From: an uncultured Chitinophaga sp.
GTDB taxonomy: Bacteria; Bacteroidota; Bacteroidia; Chitinophagales; Chitinophagaceae
Assembly: GCF_937874145.1 (NCBI RefSeq)
Contig: NZ_CALNBI010000334.1
Location: forward strand, 1 to 37,297
DNA length: 37,297 nt
Direction of reading: 5' to 3'
Shown here: positions 24,747 to 32,325 of the stretch, piece by piece
How positions within the stretch are numbered: the stretch's first letter is position 1
How the letters are laid out: the number at the start of each line of letters is the position of its first letter
The notes under the pieces: generated by a model
Told to the model about the DNA's origin: nothing
Seen by the model: only the letters and a program-made list of their open reading frames with translations
Databases searched by the model: none
Made by a program: the position numbers and the translations under genes

Positions 24747-25889
24747 ATGCGTAAAGTTGTTTCCGTCCTGACCATGTGTTTGCTCGCTTCGGGCCTCCGT
24801 GCCCAGGATTCCATAGACTCCCTCATGGCGGCAAGAAAACGCTCGTTCCTGCCCGTTCCCGTGCTGGGATATTCCCCTGAAAAAGGCCTGGAATTCGGTG
24901 TAGTGGCGCTTTACAGTTATTACGGCGACAAAAAGAACCCTCATCCGCTGACCCGCAACTCCTCCGCAAGCGTCCTTTCCACCTTCACCACCAACAGCCA
25001 GTTCAAAATCGACCTCCGCTTCGAAAACTGGACCCGCGACAACTTATGGCATATCCGGACCAATTTCCGGTACCACGACTTCCCCCTGTATTTCTTCGGC
25101 ATCGGCGATACCACGCATTACGACGACCGCACGCTTGTCGGCAACCGCCGCTATAAGGTGTCTGCGGAAGCCGAGCGCCGCGTTTCCCGGCACTTCTACG
25201 CCGGGATGTCCCTGCTTTTCCAGCACGATACATATGATTCCGACGACCCCAAGGGCGTATATCCCTCGATGGACCTCATCGATAAATCGGGCGGATATTA
25301 CACGTTCATCGGCGCTACCGGCATTTTCGACAACCGCGACAACCAGAATTACACCACCAAAGGCTCCTTCCTTCGGCTGAACGTTTCCTGGGCGCCGGAT
25401 TTCCTCAGCTCCAGGTCGCTCTGGCGGCTCGAGGGCAGGGCCAGCCACTTCATCCCGCTGTCGAAGAAAAGCACGCTCGGGCTGAACGGCTATGCCGTAT
25501 CTACCCAGGGCGATGTACCGTTTTATATGATGGGGGAGATGGGGAATGATAACATCATGCGGGGCTATTACACCGGCCGGTACCGCGACAAAAACTATAT
25601 CGCAGCGCAGGCGGAGTACCGTTATTTCCTCGATCCCGGCATCCGGATCAAATTCTGGTTTCTCGACATGCATCCCACATTCGCGCTGGCGGGTTTTGCC
25701 GGGGCGGGAAGCGTTTTTTCCAACCGGAACATCGACGTCAACCTGAAACCGAACTACGGCGCGGGTATCCGCTGGTTTTACGACAAGAGCGCCCGCCTCA
25801 CCGTGCGCCTCGATTACGGTATTGGGGAACAACGCGCCGGGGAAAAGCGCCAGGGCGGCTTCTATCTATCCATCGCAGAAGCATTCTAG
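24747..25889 (+). CDS. BamA/TamA-family outer membrane barrel without POTRA domains
   Basis: A protein of 380 aa from the ATG at 24747, which starts the signal peptide (VVSVLTMCLLASGLRAQ). The rest is a predicted 16-strand-type barrel of the Omp85/surface-antigen family. It opens with VLGYSPEKGLEFGVVALYSYY and contains TGIFDNRDNQNYTTKGSFLRL. The conserved late-barrel region GEMGNDNIMRGYYTGRYRDKN includes the RGY of the loop-6 motif. It ends in IAEAF with a terminal aromatic, as expected for BAM substrates. The length leaves no room for POTRA repeats, so a role as a general insertase is unlikely. Short POTRA-less members are common in Bacteroidota and of unknown function. Confidence 0.82.
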   Translation: MRKVVSVLTMCLLASGLRAQDSIDSLMAARKRSFLPVPVLGYSPEKGLEFGVVALYSYYGDKKNPHPLTRNSSASVLSTFTTNSQFKIDLRFENWTRDNLWHIRTNFRYHDFPLYFFGIGDTTHYDDRTLVGNRRYKVSAEAERRVSRHFYAGMSLLFQHDTYDSDDPKGVYPSMDLIDKSGGYYTFIGATGIFDNRDNQNYTTKGSFLRLNVSWAPDFLSSRSLWRLEGRASHFIPLSKKSTLGLNGYAVSTQGDVPFYMMGEMGNDNIMRGYYTGRYRDKNYIAAQAEYRYFLDPGIRIKFWFLDMHPTFALAGFAGAGSVFSNRNIDVNLKPNYGAGIRWFYDKSARLTVRLDYGIGEQRAGEKRQGGFYLSIAEAF

Positions 25890-25921
25890 GTTGATTATCA
25901 AATATTTATGGCAACAAAAAA

Positions 25922-25947
25922 GGCAGCCTCCCTTGCGGGAAGCTGCC
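25922..25947 (-). terminator. Rho-independent terminator of the 43-aa protein gene
   Basis: GGCAGC/GCTGCC and TCCC/GGGA pair around a TTGC loop with one mismatch. On the minus strand the stem is followed by TTTTTTG, which is the correct orientation for the small minus-strand gene ending at 25979. It may also slow transcripts of the convergent barrel gene. Confidence 0.7.
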
Positions 25948-25978
25948 ATGTATGTAAACTTTTGATTCTTCGGGGAAA

Positions 25979-26110
25979 TTACGGTTTCACGTATTTCACC
26001 ATCGCATACAGGAACATCAGACCAAACAGGATGATGAAAAACCAGCAGCCAAAATAGCCGATCTTATTACCGATCTCGTAAAAGGAATTAAGGAAAACAG
26101 TCATCAACAT
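25979..26110 (-). CDS. 43-aa single-span membrane protein
   Basis: An open frame from ATG 26110 (alternative ATG 26104) to TAA 25979. It encodes a polar start (TVFLNSFYEIGNKIG), one hydrophobic helix (YFGCWFFIILFGLMFLYAM) and a basic tail (VKYVKP). Support for it being real comes from the typical single-span composition and from the terminator placed 31 bp downstream in the right direction. It also fills a 300-bp gap otherwise without genes. Small proteins of this kind are known in Bacteroidota but have no assigned function. It may be regulated separately from the lipoprotein gene upstream. Confidence 0.6.
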   Translation of the reverse strand: MLMTVFLNSFYEIGNKIGYFGCWFFIILFGLMFLYAMVKYVKP

Positions 26111-26197
26111 GATATACAGTTTTAAGATTTCAGGGGGCAAGTTAGGGCATATTCCCCGTTTTTAAAAATTTCGCACCGTGTTTATGACAACAATCAC

Positions 26198-26911
26198 CTA
26201 TTTCTTTGACTCCGTTTTCACCGTTTCCACCAGCTTATACGCGTACGCGCCTACGTCCTGCCGCGGCGGATCGTGCGGGATGCGGTTTACTTTCAGCAGG
26301 TAGATGTTTCCTTTTTCGAATTTGAAGCCCTCGATTTCGCCCATGAGTTTTTCCCATAGGTCCGGGTCATCCAGGTACCGGTCTCCGTATTGGACGGAAT
26401 AGCATTTCACTTTGCCGAAGCCGGGGCCATTTTCGCATTCCTCTTCCGAACTGACCCACACGAGCAGCTCTTTAGGAGCCGGGGCGGGCGGGTCTTTTTT
26501 GGTGAGGGTGAGGCCATCGGAGCCGTAGGCGTCGCCGAGGTATACGAGGGAGGGCCCGTCTTGCCGGAAGATGAGCGTGTCTTTCACGGGGTTTCCGGAG
26601 CCTACGGTAACGAGTGTTATGAGGATCTTGCCGCTGTCGAGCGTGCTCCAGTTACCCATCTGTATGATTTCAGGGGTGGAGTTGAGGTAATCGGTGGACA
26701 TTTTTGCGTCATTGGTGGAGCGCAGGCTGAGGCCGATGAGGCGGCCCGGCGAGGATGCGGCGGGCATATTGGCTTCGTAATACCCGTCCAAAGCCGGTAT
26801 GGTGGCCTCGGTGGCTGTAGAATCCGTAGTGCCGGGCTTGCTGCTGTTCCCGCAGGCGGAAAGCGCCAGTACGCCGGCAAGCAGCAGGATCGTGTGTGTG
26901 TGCATGTTCAT
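26198..26911 (-). CDS. Lipoprotein with NlpE-like and DUF4377-like domains
   Basis: A protein of 237 aa from the ATG at 26911; the open frame also reaches a TTG at 26923. The lipobox is LSAC in LLLAGVLALSACG. Residues of about 40-130 resemble the NlpE N-terminal barrel (LDGYYEANMPAASSPGRLIGLSLRS, then NPVKDTLIFRQDG) but lack the CxxC of copper-binding NlpE. The C-terminal region (about 150-237) looks like DUF4377: VSSEEECENGPGFGKVKCYSV with two cysteines, then IEGFKFEKGNIYLLKV. NlpE proteins monitor lipoprotein trafficking or surface adhesion in other bacteria; no such role is shown here. Its two cysteines may form a disulfide. Confidence 0.7.
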   Translation of the reverse strand: MNMHTHTILLLAGVLALSACGNSSKPGTTDSTATEATIPALDGYYEANMPAASSPGRLIGLSLRSTNDAKMSTDYLNSTPEIIQMGNWSTLDSGKILITLVTVGSGNPVKDTLIFRQDGPSLVYLGDAYGSDGLTLTKKDPPAPAPKELLVWVSSEEECENGPGFGKVKCYSVQYGDRYLDDPDLWEKLMGEIEGFKFEKGNIYLLKVNRIPHDPPRQDVGAYAYKLVETVKTESKK

Positions 26912-26986
26912 GGATTTATGCAAATAACAACAGAAATCGGTTTGGGTTGACGGAACTCTGGCGAGGGGAATGGGGATTCGCCTTTA

Positions 26987-27526
26987 CTAATGGATTTCAT
27001 GATTCATCAACATGCCTTCCTGGATGAAAGCGGCGGGGTAGAACTTTCGAAGGCGCAGCAGTGCTGAATCAGCCTGCAGCCGGTGCTTGTAGATGCCCGC
27101 GATAACCACCATTTTATTGTCGGGCGAACCATCTCCCTCTGCCGCGCAATCATCCCAATAATCTATACTCAAAAATTCCTTAAAATGCATCCGGGGAAAA
27201 TATCCGCCATCAAAAAACGCGGGACTGGGATCTGCCGGAAGAATACTATCCCGGATAAACGTACGATCGATCGTATCTATCGGCCAGCCGCTTTTTTGGG
27301 CGACCGCCAACATCTTCTCCCGCAAATCATAATAGTTATAACCAGTATCTACGACCAGGAAAACGGCCGGCAATTCAGGTTCGTCTGCTTCGGAAGGAAT
27401 AATAATTGGTCCTGCGGGTGTATTTGTGCCGGAAACCTCAGAAACCTTTTTGTGCCCGCCGGGCTCCGGTGAATGACAGGCGGCATTCATTAACATTAAA
27501 ACCGATAGTTTGATTATCCATCTCAT
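26987..27526 (-). CDS. Putative lipoprotein, function unknown
   Basis: A protein of 179 aa with a short signal and lipobox (VLMLMNAAC). A proline/glycine-rich linker of about 30 residues follows. The folded part starts at FLVVDTGYNYYDLREKMLAVAQKSG and ends with MVVIAGIYKHRLQADSALLRLRKFYPAAFIQEG. The closing stretch has the beta-alpha-beta flavour of a SPOR-like repeat (IAGxY-x-A-x-L-x4-PxAFI), but it is too degenerate for an assignment. It is separated by 75 bp from the lipoprotein gene downstream, so cotranscription is possible. Confidence 0.6.
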   Translation of the reverse strand: MRWIIKLSVLMLMNAACHSPEPGGHKKVSEVSGTNTPAGPIIIPSEADEPELPAVFLVVDTGYNYYDLREKMLAVAQKSGWPIDTIDRTFIRDSILPADPSPAFFDGGYFPRMHFKEFLSIDYWDDCAAEGDGSPDNKMVVIAGIYKHRLQADSALLRLRKFYPAAFIQEGMLMNHEIH

Positions 27527-27551
27527 GGTGACAGCTGATGATTATCCGGCG

Positions 27552-27569
27552 TCATATCGCGGGATATGA
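27552..27569. promoter_or_regulatory. 18-bp palindrome upstream of the putative lipoprotein gene
   Basis: TCATATC-GCGG-GATATGA is a perfect 7-bp inverted repeat, 26 bp upstream of the lipoprotein start at 27526. It is suited to a dimeric repressor or activator; no regulator is identified. Confidence 0.35.
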
Positions 27570-27757
27570 AAATATGATCTTTACTAATATGCAGCGACCA
27601 ATTTTTTCATTTAACATTTCCGTTAATTCACATTCGTACAATTACACTTAATATAATTATTATATGTTTATTGTCTGAAAAGAGGCACGACTAGCAGGAA
27701 CCTATGAATTATTGAAAGACCTACACCGTAACGGCGCAGCGATCAGCTTTACATCTC

Positions 27758-27818
27758 GTTAACAGTCAATTCGTTAACAAAAATTTTACGGAGCAAATTG
27801 TGGAAGATAAGGGTTAAC
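27758..27818. repeat. Three GTTAAC palindromes in the long upstream region of the first CAP gene
   Basis: GTTAAC occurs at 27758-27763, 27773-27778 and 27813-27818 in the 453-bp AT-rich gap 27527-27979. A fourth lies at 28589-28594 upstream of the second CAP gene in a similar setting (TTCGTTAACA). Their clustering is suggestive of a binding site, but the motif is short. Confidence 0.3.
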
Positions 27819-27823
27819 GGCTG

Positions 27824-27831
27824 TACCTTTG
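27824..27831 (+). promoter_or_regulatory. -7 box (TACCTTTG) of the first CAP gene
   Basis: A full TAnnTTTG match 149 bp before the ATG; a TTG at 27798-27800 lies 23 bp upstream, slightly far for -33. This implies an untranslated leader of about 140 nt. Confidence 0.5.
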
Positions 27832-27888
27832 CGTCAGCTTTTTAACCCAAAATATACCTGCACTTTAACCGGGTACACCTTGTGGTAA

Positions 27889-27960
27889 TTTTTGACCGCA
27901 CCAGGAGAAACCATTCGTTTTTGACCGCATCCACCCGAGAAGCCAACTTTTTTTGACGAC
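27889..27960 (+). repeat. Three TTTTTGAC repeats in the leader of the first CAP gene
   Basis: TTTTTGACCGCA occurs identically at 27889-27900 and 27918-27929, and as TTTTTGACGAC at 27950-27960, with 29- and 32-bp steps. All lie in the presumed leader RNA just before the gene. Function unknown. Confidence 0.4.
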
Positions 27961-27979
27961 TTAAAACCTTAATCGGACA

Positions 27980-28531
27980 ATGTCTAGACACATGATGCGT
28001 CCCGCATTGGCGGGAGTTGCAGCGCTCTGCCTGTTAGCGGCAGCCTGTACCAAGGAACCATTGGAAACAATTACGCCTCCTCCTGCCATACCCGTGCAGG
28101 ACACGACTTTCACCATGAACAACCCTGTAAACGCCGCGCTGCTGCTTACTTTGGTAAACGACATCCGCACAAAGGGCTGCAACTGCGGGGATACCTTCTA
28201 TGCACCTGCGCCTCCCATCACCTGGAACAAAGCGCTGGAAAGAGCCGCGTATTTGCACAGCCGGGATATGAAGGAAAATAATTACTTCAGCCACCAGGAC
28301 CGCAACGGCCAAATGGCGGGCTTCCGCATTTCCAGCATGGGGTATACATGGGCCGCCTGGGGAGAAAACATCGCGCTGGGCATCCTGAACGAAAAAACCG
28401 TCGTGAATGGCTGGTTCAACAGCGTTACGCATTGCAAAGTGTTGATGAACAGCCGGTTTACGGAGATGGGCGTAGCAAAGGCCGGTAACTTCTGGAGCCA
28501 GGAATTGGCGGTCCCCAGGTCAGGTAAATAA
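27980..28531 (+). CDS. CAP-domain (SCP-like) lipoprotein, copy 1
   Basis: A protein of 183 aa with a lipoprotein signal (LCLLAAACTKEP). After a short linker comes a CAP/SCP domain (about 52-183). Its first helix is LLTLVNDIRTKGC, a CxCGD loop (CNCGDT) follows, then LERAAYLHSRDMKENNYFSHQD with the CAP1-type histidine. The WGENIALG signature with its glutamate and a C-terminal VVNGWFNSVTHCKVLMNSRFTEMGV complete the fold. CAP proteins are secreted and may bind sterols, lipids or metals, or act on the cell wall; bacterial members lack a settled activity. The neighbour at 28731 is a paralogue of identical length. Confidence 0.88.
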   Translation: MSRHMMRPALAGVAALCLLAAACTKEPLETITPPPAIPVQDTTFTMNNPVNAALLLTLVNDIRTKGCNCGDTFYAPAPPITWNKALERAAYLHSRDMKENNYFSHQDRNGQMAGFRISSMGYTWAAWGENIALGILNEKTVVNGWFNSVTHCKVLMNSRFTEMGVAKAGNFWSQELAVPRSGK

Positions 28532-28730
28532 AGGGATACGCATGCGGGTTTTCCATCATAGCGGATTGATTGTTAATTTATTAATTTCGTTAACATAATT
28601 TTTGCATAGATTTAAGTGCGGCGGCTTATTTTTGAGTCCTGTTTGATTTTTAGCCCTACCTCTGAAAAGCCAACGTGCTTAACCTCCTCCTATCAAAGAC
28701 CCAGTACCTGACATTCAAACACTGGGAATT

Positions 28731-29282
28731 ATGTTACCGAAAACGGTCCGCTTTATACCTGTATTCGCCACGGTGTGCCTATTGATGGCCTCCTGCGCAA
28801 AGGAAAATCCCGTGCAACCCGTGCCCGCTGGCCCGGAGAAGCCCGGAGAACCGCCCACCGCCGTTGTTATCGAAAACAAGGCGAATAAAGACGTTGCGCT
28901 CCAGCTCGTCAACAACGCACGCGCCAAAGGCTGCCAGTGCGGCGACACCTGGATGCCCCCCGTTTCGCCCGTTACCTGGAACGTGCTGCTGGAACTCGCC
29001 GCCGTCAAGCATTCGAAAGACATGCTCGACCGGAAATACTTTTCACATAACAGTCCCGGCGGCGCCACGCCTTCGCAACGCATCACCGCGGAGGGCTACA
29101 ATTATAACTGGTGGGGAGAAAATATCGCGACCGGACCGCAATCCGAAGCAGACGTCGTTAATGGCTGGCTAAACAGCCCGGGCCACTGCAAAAACCTCAT
29201 GAGCGCCAACTTCCGGGAAATGGGCGTGGGCCGCACCGGCAACCTCTGGACGCAGGTATTTGCCGCGCCCGCAGGCCGCTAA
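28731..29282 (+). CDS. CAP-domain (SCP-like) lipoprotein, copy 2
   Basis: A protein of 183 aa with a lipoprotein signal (VFATVCLLMASC). The domain parallels copy 1 position by position: LVNNARAKGCQCGDT, LELAAVKHSKDMLDRKYFSHNS, WGENIATG and VVNGWLNSPGHCKNLMSANFREMGVGRTG. By eye a little under half of the residues are the same, so the duplication is old. Both copies keep the CxCGD loop, which may form a disulfide special to this branch. It has its own 200-bp upstream region with a TAATTTTTG element and GTTAAC, similar to copy 1, so the two are probably separate transcription units under related control. Confidence 0.88.
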   Translation: MLPKTVRFIPVFATVCLLMASCAKENPVQPVPAGPEKPGEPPTAVVIENKANKDVALQLVNNARAKGCQCGDTWMPPVSPVTWNVLLELAAVKHSKDMLDRKYFSHNSPGGATPSQRITAEGYNYNWWGENIATGPQSEADVVNGWLNSPGHCKNLMSANFREMGVGRTGNLWTQVFAAPAGR

Positions 29283-29286
29283 AGCA

Positions 29287-29562
29287 TCATGGCGGCGGCA
29301 TCTTCCTTCGCCACATCCGCCACAACATATACACAAACCCCGCGGAACTTAGCACCAACCAGGTGTAAAAACCACCCATGCGCAGGGGCGTCGACTCCTC
29401 CGGAACCCCGAACCCCAGGTACAACCCGAAGAAGATATTGATCATCAGCCAGAACATGCCGTAAAAAACGGTCCGCATGATCTTGATGAGAAACATCATT
29501 ACCTGCAGATCCGAATTTCTGCGGGGATCTTCCTGTTCCATGTGGGAATCTTCCTGTTCCAT
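29287..29562 (-). CDS. Small two-span membrane protein
   Basis: A protein of 91 aa from ATG 29562, or 84 aa from ATG 29541; a direct repeat has duplicated the beginning (MEQEDSH-MEQEDPR). Two hydrophobic helices are visible (VFYGMFWLMINIFFGLYLGFG and TWLVLSSAGFVYMLW), followed by a strongly basic RMWRRK tail. No family was recognised. It starts 9 bp downstream of the lysozyme gene stop, so both are probably in one transcript. The stop lies 4 bp from the end of the convergent CAP gene. Confidence 0.65.
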   Translation of the reverse strand: MEQEDSHMEQEDPRRNSDLQVMMFLIKIMRTVFYGMFWLMINIFFGLYLGFGVPEESTPLRMGGFYTWLVLSSAGFVYMLWRMWRRKMPPP

Positions 29563-29563
29563 G
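29527..29563. repeat. 16-bp direct repeat at the start of the small membrane protein gene
   Basis: ATCTTCCTGTTCCATG occurs at 29527-29542 and 29548-29563, offset by 21 bp (seven codons). It encodes MEQED twice and creates two alternative ATG starts. Confidence 0.8.
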
Positions 29564-29571
29564 ATATAAAG

Positions 29572-30319
29572 TTACGGAATGCACAATTTACGCAGCGCGG
29601 CGCTGTCGCCCCGGAACACGTTGAAATCCACCATCGTCCGGATACCATTCACCCGCCCGATATCGGAATGCTGCCAGAACACCCAGTTACGGGCGCTGCG
29701 GGGCTTTTCCTTCTGGTAATAATGCGCCACCCAGAGCGGGTAATCATCGAATTCCTTTCCGAGATAGGTTTCGTAGAAGTGAATATTGGTGTAGATGATC
29801 GGTTTTACGCCGTAGGCCTTTTCCATTTCCTCGAGCCAGATGCGCGCGGTGCTGGTTGTTGTGAACCTCGATGTCCAGCACGGGAGGGAGGTCCCCGGAT
29901 TCCAGCTGCACTACGTTTTTAAAATTGATCGCCTGCTTGAGGGGGTCGCGGGTGGAGTAGAAGAAGTGATATGCCCCCCGGATGATCCCCGCGTCGCGGG
30001 CTTTATCCCAGTTGCGGCGGAACGTTGCATCCTGGCGGGTGATGCCCTCTGTCGCCTTGATAAAGGCGAAAGAAATTTTGATATTATCGACTTCCATCTG
30101 CTTTACCGCGCGCCAGTTTACATTTCCCTGGAATTTGGAAATATCGATGCCATGCACGGAATAATTGACGGGAATATCGATGCCGAATTCTTCGTAGCGG
30201 ACGAAATTTGCGGGCGCCTGTTGCCGCAGGAGCCACCATACGCCGGCGATTGCGGCCAGCGTCAGCAGTACAACGATCAGGAAAAACGCGCGGAGGCGCT
30301 TCCGGTTCTTTTTAGCCAA
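29572..30319 (-). pseudogene. GH25 lysozyme, reading frame broken by a single-base shift near 29848
   Basis: A glycoside hydrolase family 25 (N-acetylmuramidase) protein of about 248 residues if repaired. The N-terminal membrane anchor is FFLIVVLLTLAAIAGVWWLL. The catalytic core follows: VHGIDISKFQGNVNW, FIKATEGIT, GAYHFF and the acidic DxE pair in PPVLDIEV. After VHNNQ the frame leaves the family sequence, whereas another frame continues it perfectly: ARIWLEEMEKAYGVKPIIYTN, PLWVAHYY, FWQHSDIGRVNG, MVDFNVFRG. Removing one C of the CC at 29849-29848 (minus strand) joins them. No ATG starts the anchor; TTG at 30319 is the likely start. It would cleave peptidoglycan in the periplasm. Confidence 0.82.
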
Positions 30320-30440
30320 TGTTTGGGAGATTCTGTAGGTTGTCCTTGAAAAATCAGCAGCAAGTATAGGGCAATTTTCGCAAGCTTGCACGAAAGCCGG
30401 GGATGTTGTTGTATTTTTATCGGCCAAACATGGCCCTATT

Positions 30441-31472
30441 ATGCCGAAACCGAATATCAACGACGCGCTCAATTTCCTCTCCAAGTTCACGCTCCGCAGA
30501 GCCTGGAACGCCGGCAAGGTGCTGGGCAGCTTTTATTATAGCAAGTGGCGCAAGAAGCCCATCCAATGGGGTTACCCCATTTCGATCTCCTTCGAGCCCA
30601 CCACTTCCTGCAACCTCCGCTGCCCGGAATGCCCCAGCGGGCTCAGGGCCTTTACCCGCCCCACGGGCATGCTCGATAACCAGTTCTTCCGGCAAACGAT
30701 CGACGAGCTGCACAAGGATCTCATGTACCTGATCTTCTATTTCCAGGGAGAACCGTACCTCAACACTTCGTTCCTCGACATGGTGCAGTATGCCTCTTCC
30801 AAAGGTATATACACCGCCACATCCACTAACGCCCACTACCTGACCGACGCGAACGCGAAGAAAACGGTGGAATCGGGGCTGGACAGGCTCATCATTTCCA
30901 TCGACGGCACCACACAGGATGTCTACACGCAATACCGCGTGGGCGGCCACCTCGACAAAGTGATCGCCGGGGCGAAGAATATCGTGAAATGGAAAAAGGA
31001 ACTGAATTCGAAGAAGCCTTTCGTGTTCTTCCAGTTCCTGGTGGTGAAGCCCAACGAGCACCAGATCGAAGATGTGAAGAAGCTGGCGGCGGAAATCGGG
31101 GTGGATGAAGTGCGGTTCAAGACCGCGCAGGTGTATGATTACGAAGAAGGCAACCGCCTGATCCCCACGATCGATAAATACTCCCGCTATCATAAGAACG
31201 ACGACGGCACGTATTCCATCAAAAACAAGATGGAGAACCATTGCTGGCGCCTCTGGCATTCACCCGTGATCACCTGGGACGGACTGGTGGTGCCCTGTTG
31301 TTTCGACAAAGACGCCACGCACCGGCTGGGCGACCTGAAGCAGAGTGATTTCAAAACCCTCTGGCACAACGAGCAATACGTCAACTTCCGCACCCAGCTG
31401 ATCAAGGGCAGAAAACACATCGATATTTGCGCGAACTGTAGCGAAGGCACCCAGGTGTGGGGCAACGCTTAA
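30441..31472 (+). CDS. Radical SAM protein with SPASM domain
   Basis: A protein of 343 aa. The radical SAM cluster motif CxxxCxxC lies at about residues 54-61 (TTSCNLRCPECP), followed by YFQGEPYLN in the place of the GGEP motif and by STNAHYL and IISIDGTTQDVY. The C-terminal SPASM region holds further cysteines: C in ENHCWRLW, CC in VVPCCFD, and two in DICANCSEG, enough for one auxiliary iron-sulfur cluster. The central WDGLVVPCCFDKDATHRLGDLKQSDFKTLWH is typical of family members fused to no other domain. No peptide substrate gene is evident nearby, so the substrate is unknown. It is divergent from the lysozyme gene. Confidence 0.9.
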   Translation: MPKPNINDALNFLSKFTLRRAWNAGKVLGSFYYSKWRKKPIQWGYPISISFEPTTSCNLRCPECPSGLRAFTRPTGMLDNQFFRQTIDELHKDLMYLIFYFQGEPYLNTSFLDMVQYASSKGIYTATSTNAHYLTDANAKKTVESGLDRLIISIDGTTQDVYTQYRVGGHLDKVIAGAKNIVKWKKELNSKKPFVFFQFLVVKPNEHQIEDVKKLAAEIGVDEVRFKTAQVYDYEEGNRLIPTIDKYSRYHKNDDGTYSIKNKMENHCWRLWHSPVITWDGLVVPCCFDKDATHRLGDLKQSDFKTLWHNEQYVNFRTQLIKGRKHIDICANCSEGTQVWGNA

Positions 31473-31496
31473 TAGTGGAGCGTCCGGCATAGGGAG

Positions 31497-31514
31497 CGGG
31501 GAAATTATTCCCCG
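31497..31514. terminator. Hairpin between the radical SAM gene and the membrane operon
   Basis: CGGGGAA-ATTA-TTCCCCG is a perfect 7-bp stem with a 4-nt loop, 25 bp after the radical SAM stop and overlapping the TAA of the convergent gene at 31505. It could act for both strands, though T tracts are short. Confidence 0.5.
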
Positions 31515-31873
31515 TCGGCGGCATCGGGTTCGGTGCCGTTTCTTTTTCTCCGGTGTCTTCTGTTCCGGAACTTGTTGACCAGGTTCACACCCAGTTTAAC
31601 GCCGAGGAATTCCACCGCGCCGATGAGGATATTGGTCAGCATCGATTTACCCGTTCCCGACTTGAAAGCCGTTTTGGCGAGGCCGCCCACGATGCCGAGG
31701 AATCCGCTGTTGGCGATCCCGGGCACCACGGCGTTCATGGCCATGGACTTGTAATTGTCGCGCAGGTGATCCACCCGGGCGCCGAGCTCGTCTTCCAGCC
31801 GGCGGCGCCTCCGCTGGAGGCGTTCCACTTCGTGGTCGAGCATTTCGATGTTTTTGATTTTAACTTTCGCCAT
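31505..31873 (-). CDS. Small membrane-associated protein, function unknown (third gene of YtxH operon)
   Basis: A protein of 122 aa. The N-terminal third is a highly charged coiled coil (LDHEVERLQRRRRRLEDELGARVDHLRDNY). This is followed by a glycine/alanine-rich hydrophobic stretch (NAVVPGIANSGFLGIVGGLAK), a second one (SMLTNILIGAVEFLGVKLGVNLV) and an arginine-rich tail. No family was recognised. It lies 17 bp after the holin-like gene and closes a three-gene operon (YtxH, holin-like, this one), a set often found together in Bacteroidota and thought to be envelope or stress related. Confidence 0.7.
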   Translation of the reverse strand: MAKVKIKNIEMLDHEVERLQRRRRRLEDELGARVDHLRDNYKSMAMNAVVPGIANSGFLGIVGGLAKTAFKSGTGKSMLTNILIGAVEFLGVKLGVNLVNKFRNRRHRRKRNGTEPDAADGE

Positions 31874-31890
31874 GGGGGAGAGAGTAGTGT

Positions 31891-32301
31891 TTAATCATTC
31901 ACAGCTTGTTTTCGGGCTTCTCTTTTTTCTTCCGCGCGGTCTTCCATCTCTTCGATTTCTTCCACCAGTTCCGCCGCCAGCATATTCGCGAGGGGGCGCT
32001 GGATGAGGGATTTGCGGCCTACCAGCAAAACGACGAACAGGAGTACGAAGACGCCCGCCGCGCAGCTAAAACCGAGCGTCATGCTGCCGGTCCTTTCACC
32101 AATCCAGAAGCCGAGCACCATCCCGAGAAATACGACGACAAAGAAAAACAGCAGGAAAGCCATGATCAGCGAGAAGAACAATCCCATCGCTTTCGACAGC
32201 TTTCCTGCGGCCTGCAGTTTGATAATGTCCAGCCGGGTTTCAAGGTATTCCTTGGCCACCTTGCCGGTTTCCGAGAAGTAGTTGGAAAAGTTATCTTCCA
32301 T
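31891..32301 (-). CDS. Phage-holin-family-like membrane protein (Holin-X type)
   Basis: A protein of 136 aa. An N-terminal amphipathic helix (YLETRLDIIKLQAAGKLSK) leads into two membrane helices, GLFFSLIMAFLLFFFVVVFLG and TLGFSCAAGVFVLLFVVLLVG. A long acidic/basic helix follows (LAAELVEEIEEMEDRAEEKREARKQ). This matches the PF07332-type family named after actinophage holins. In free-living Bacteroidota the family is chromosomal and not tied to prophages, so lysis activity should not be assumed. There are no phage genes here. It sits 24 bp after the YtxH gene. Confidence 0.8.
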   Translation of the reverse strand: MEDNFSNYFSETGKVAKEYLETRLDIIKLQAAGKLSKAMGLFFSLIMAFLLFFFVVVFLGMVLGFWIGERTGSMTLGFSCAAGVFVLLFVVLLVGRKSLIQRPLANMLAAELVEEIEEMEDRAEEKREARKQAVND

Positions 32302-32325
32302 GCAATGTTTTTTAAAGAGCGGAGC

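Noticed and set aside
31891..32301. Holin-like protein as evidence for a prophage
   Set aside because: No other phage gene, integrase or attachment site lies nearby; the family is chromosomal in many Bacteroidota and sits here with YtxH.
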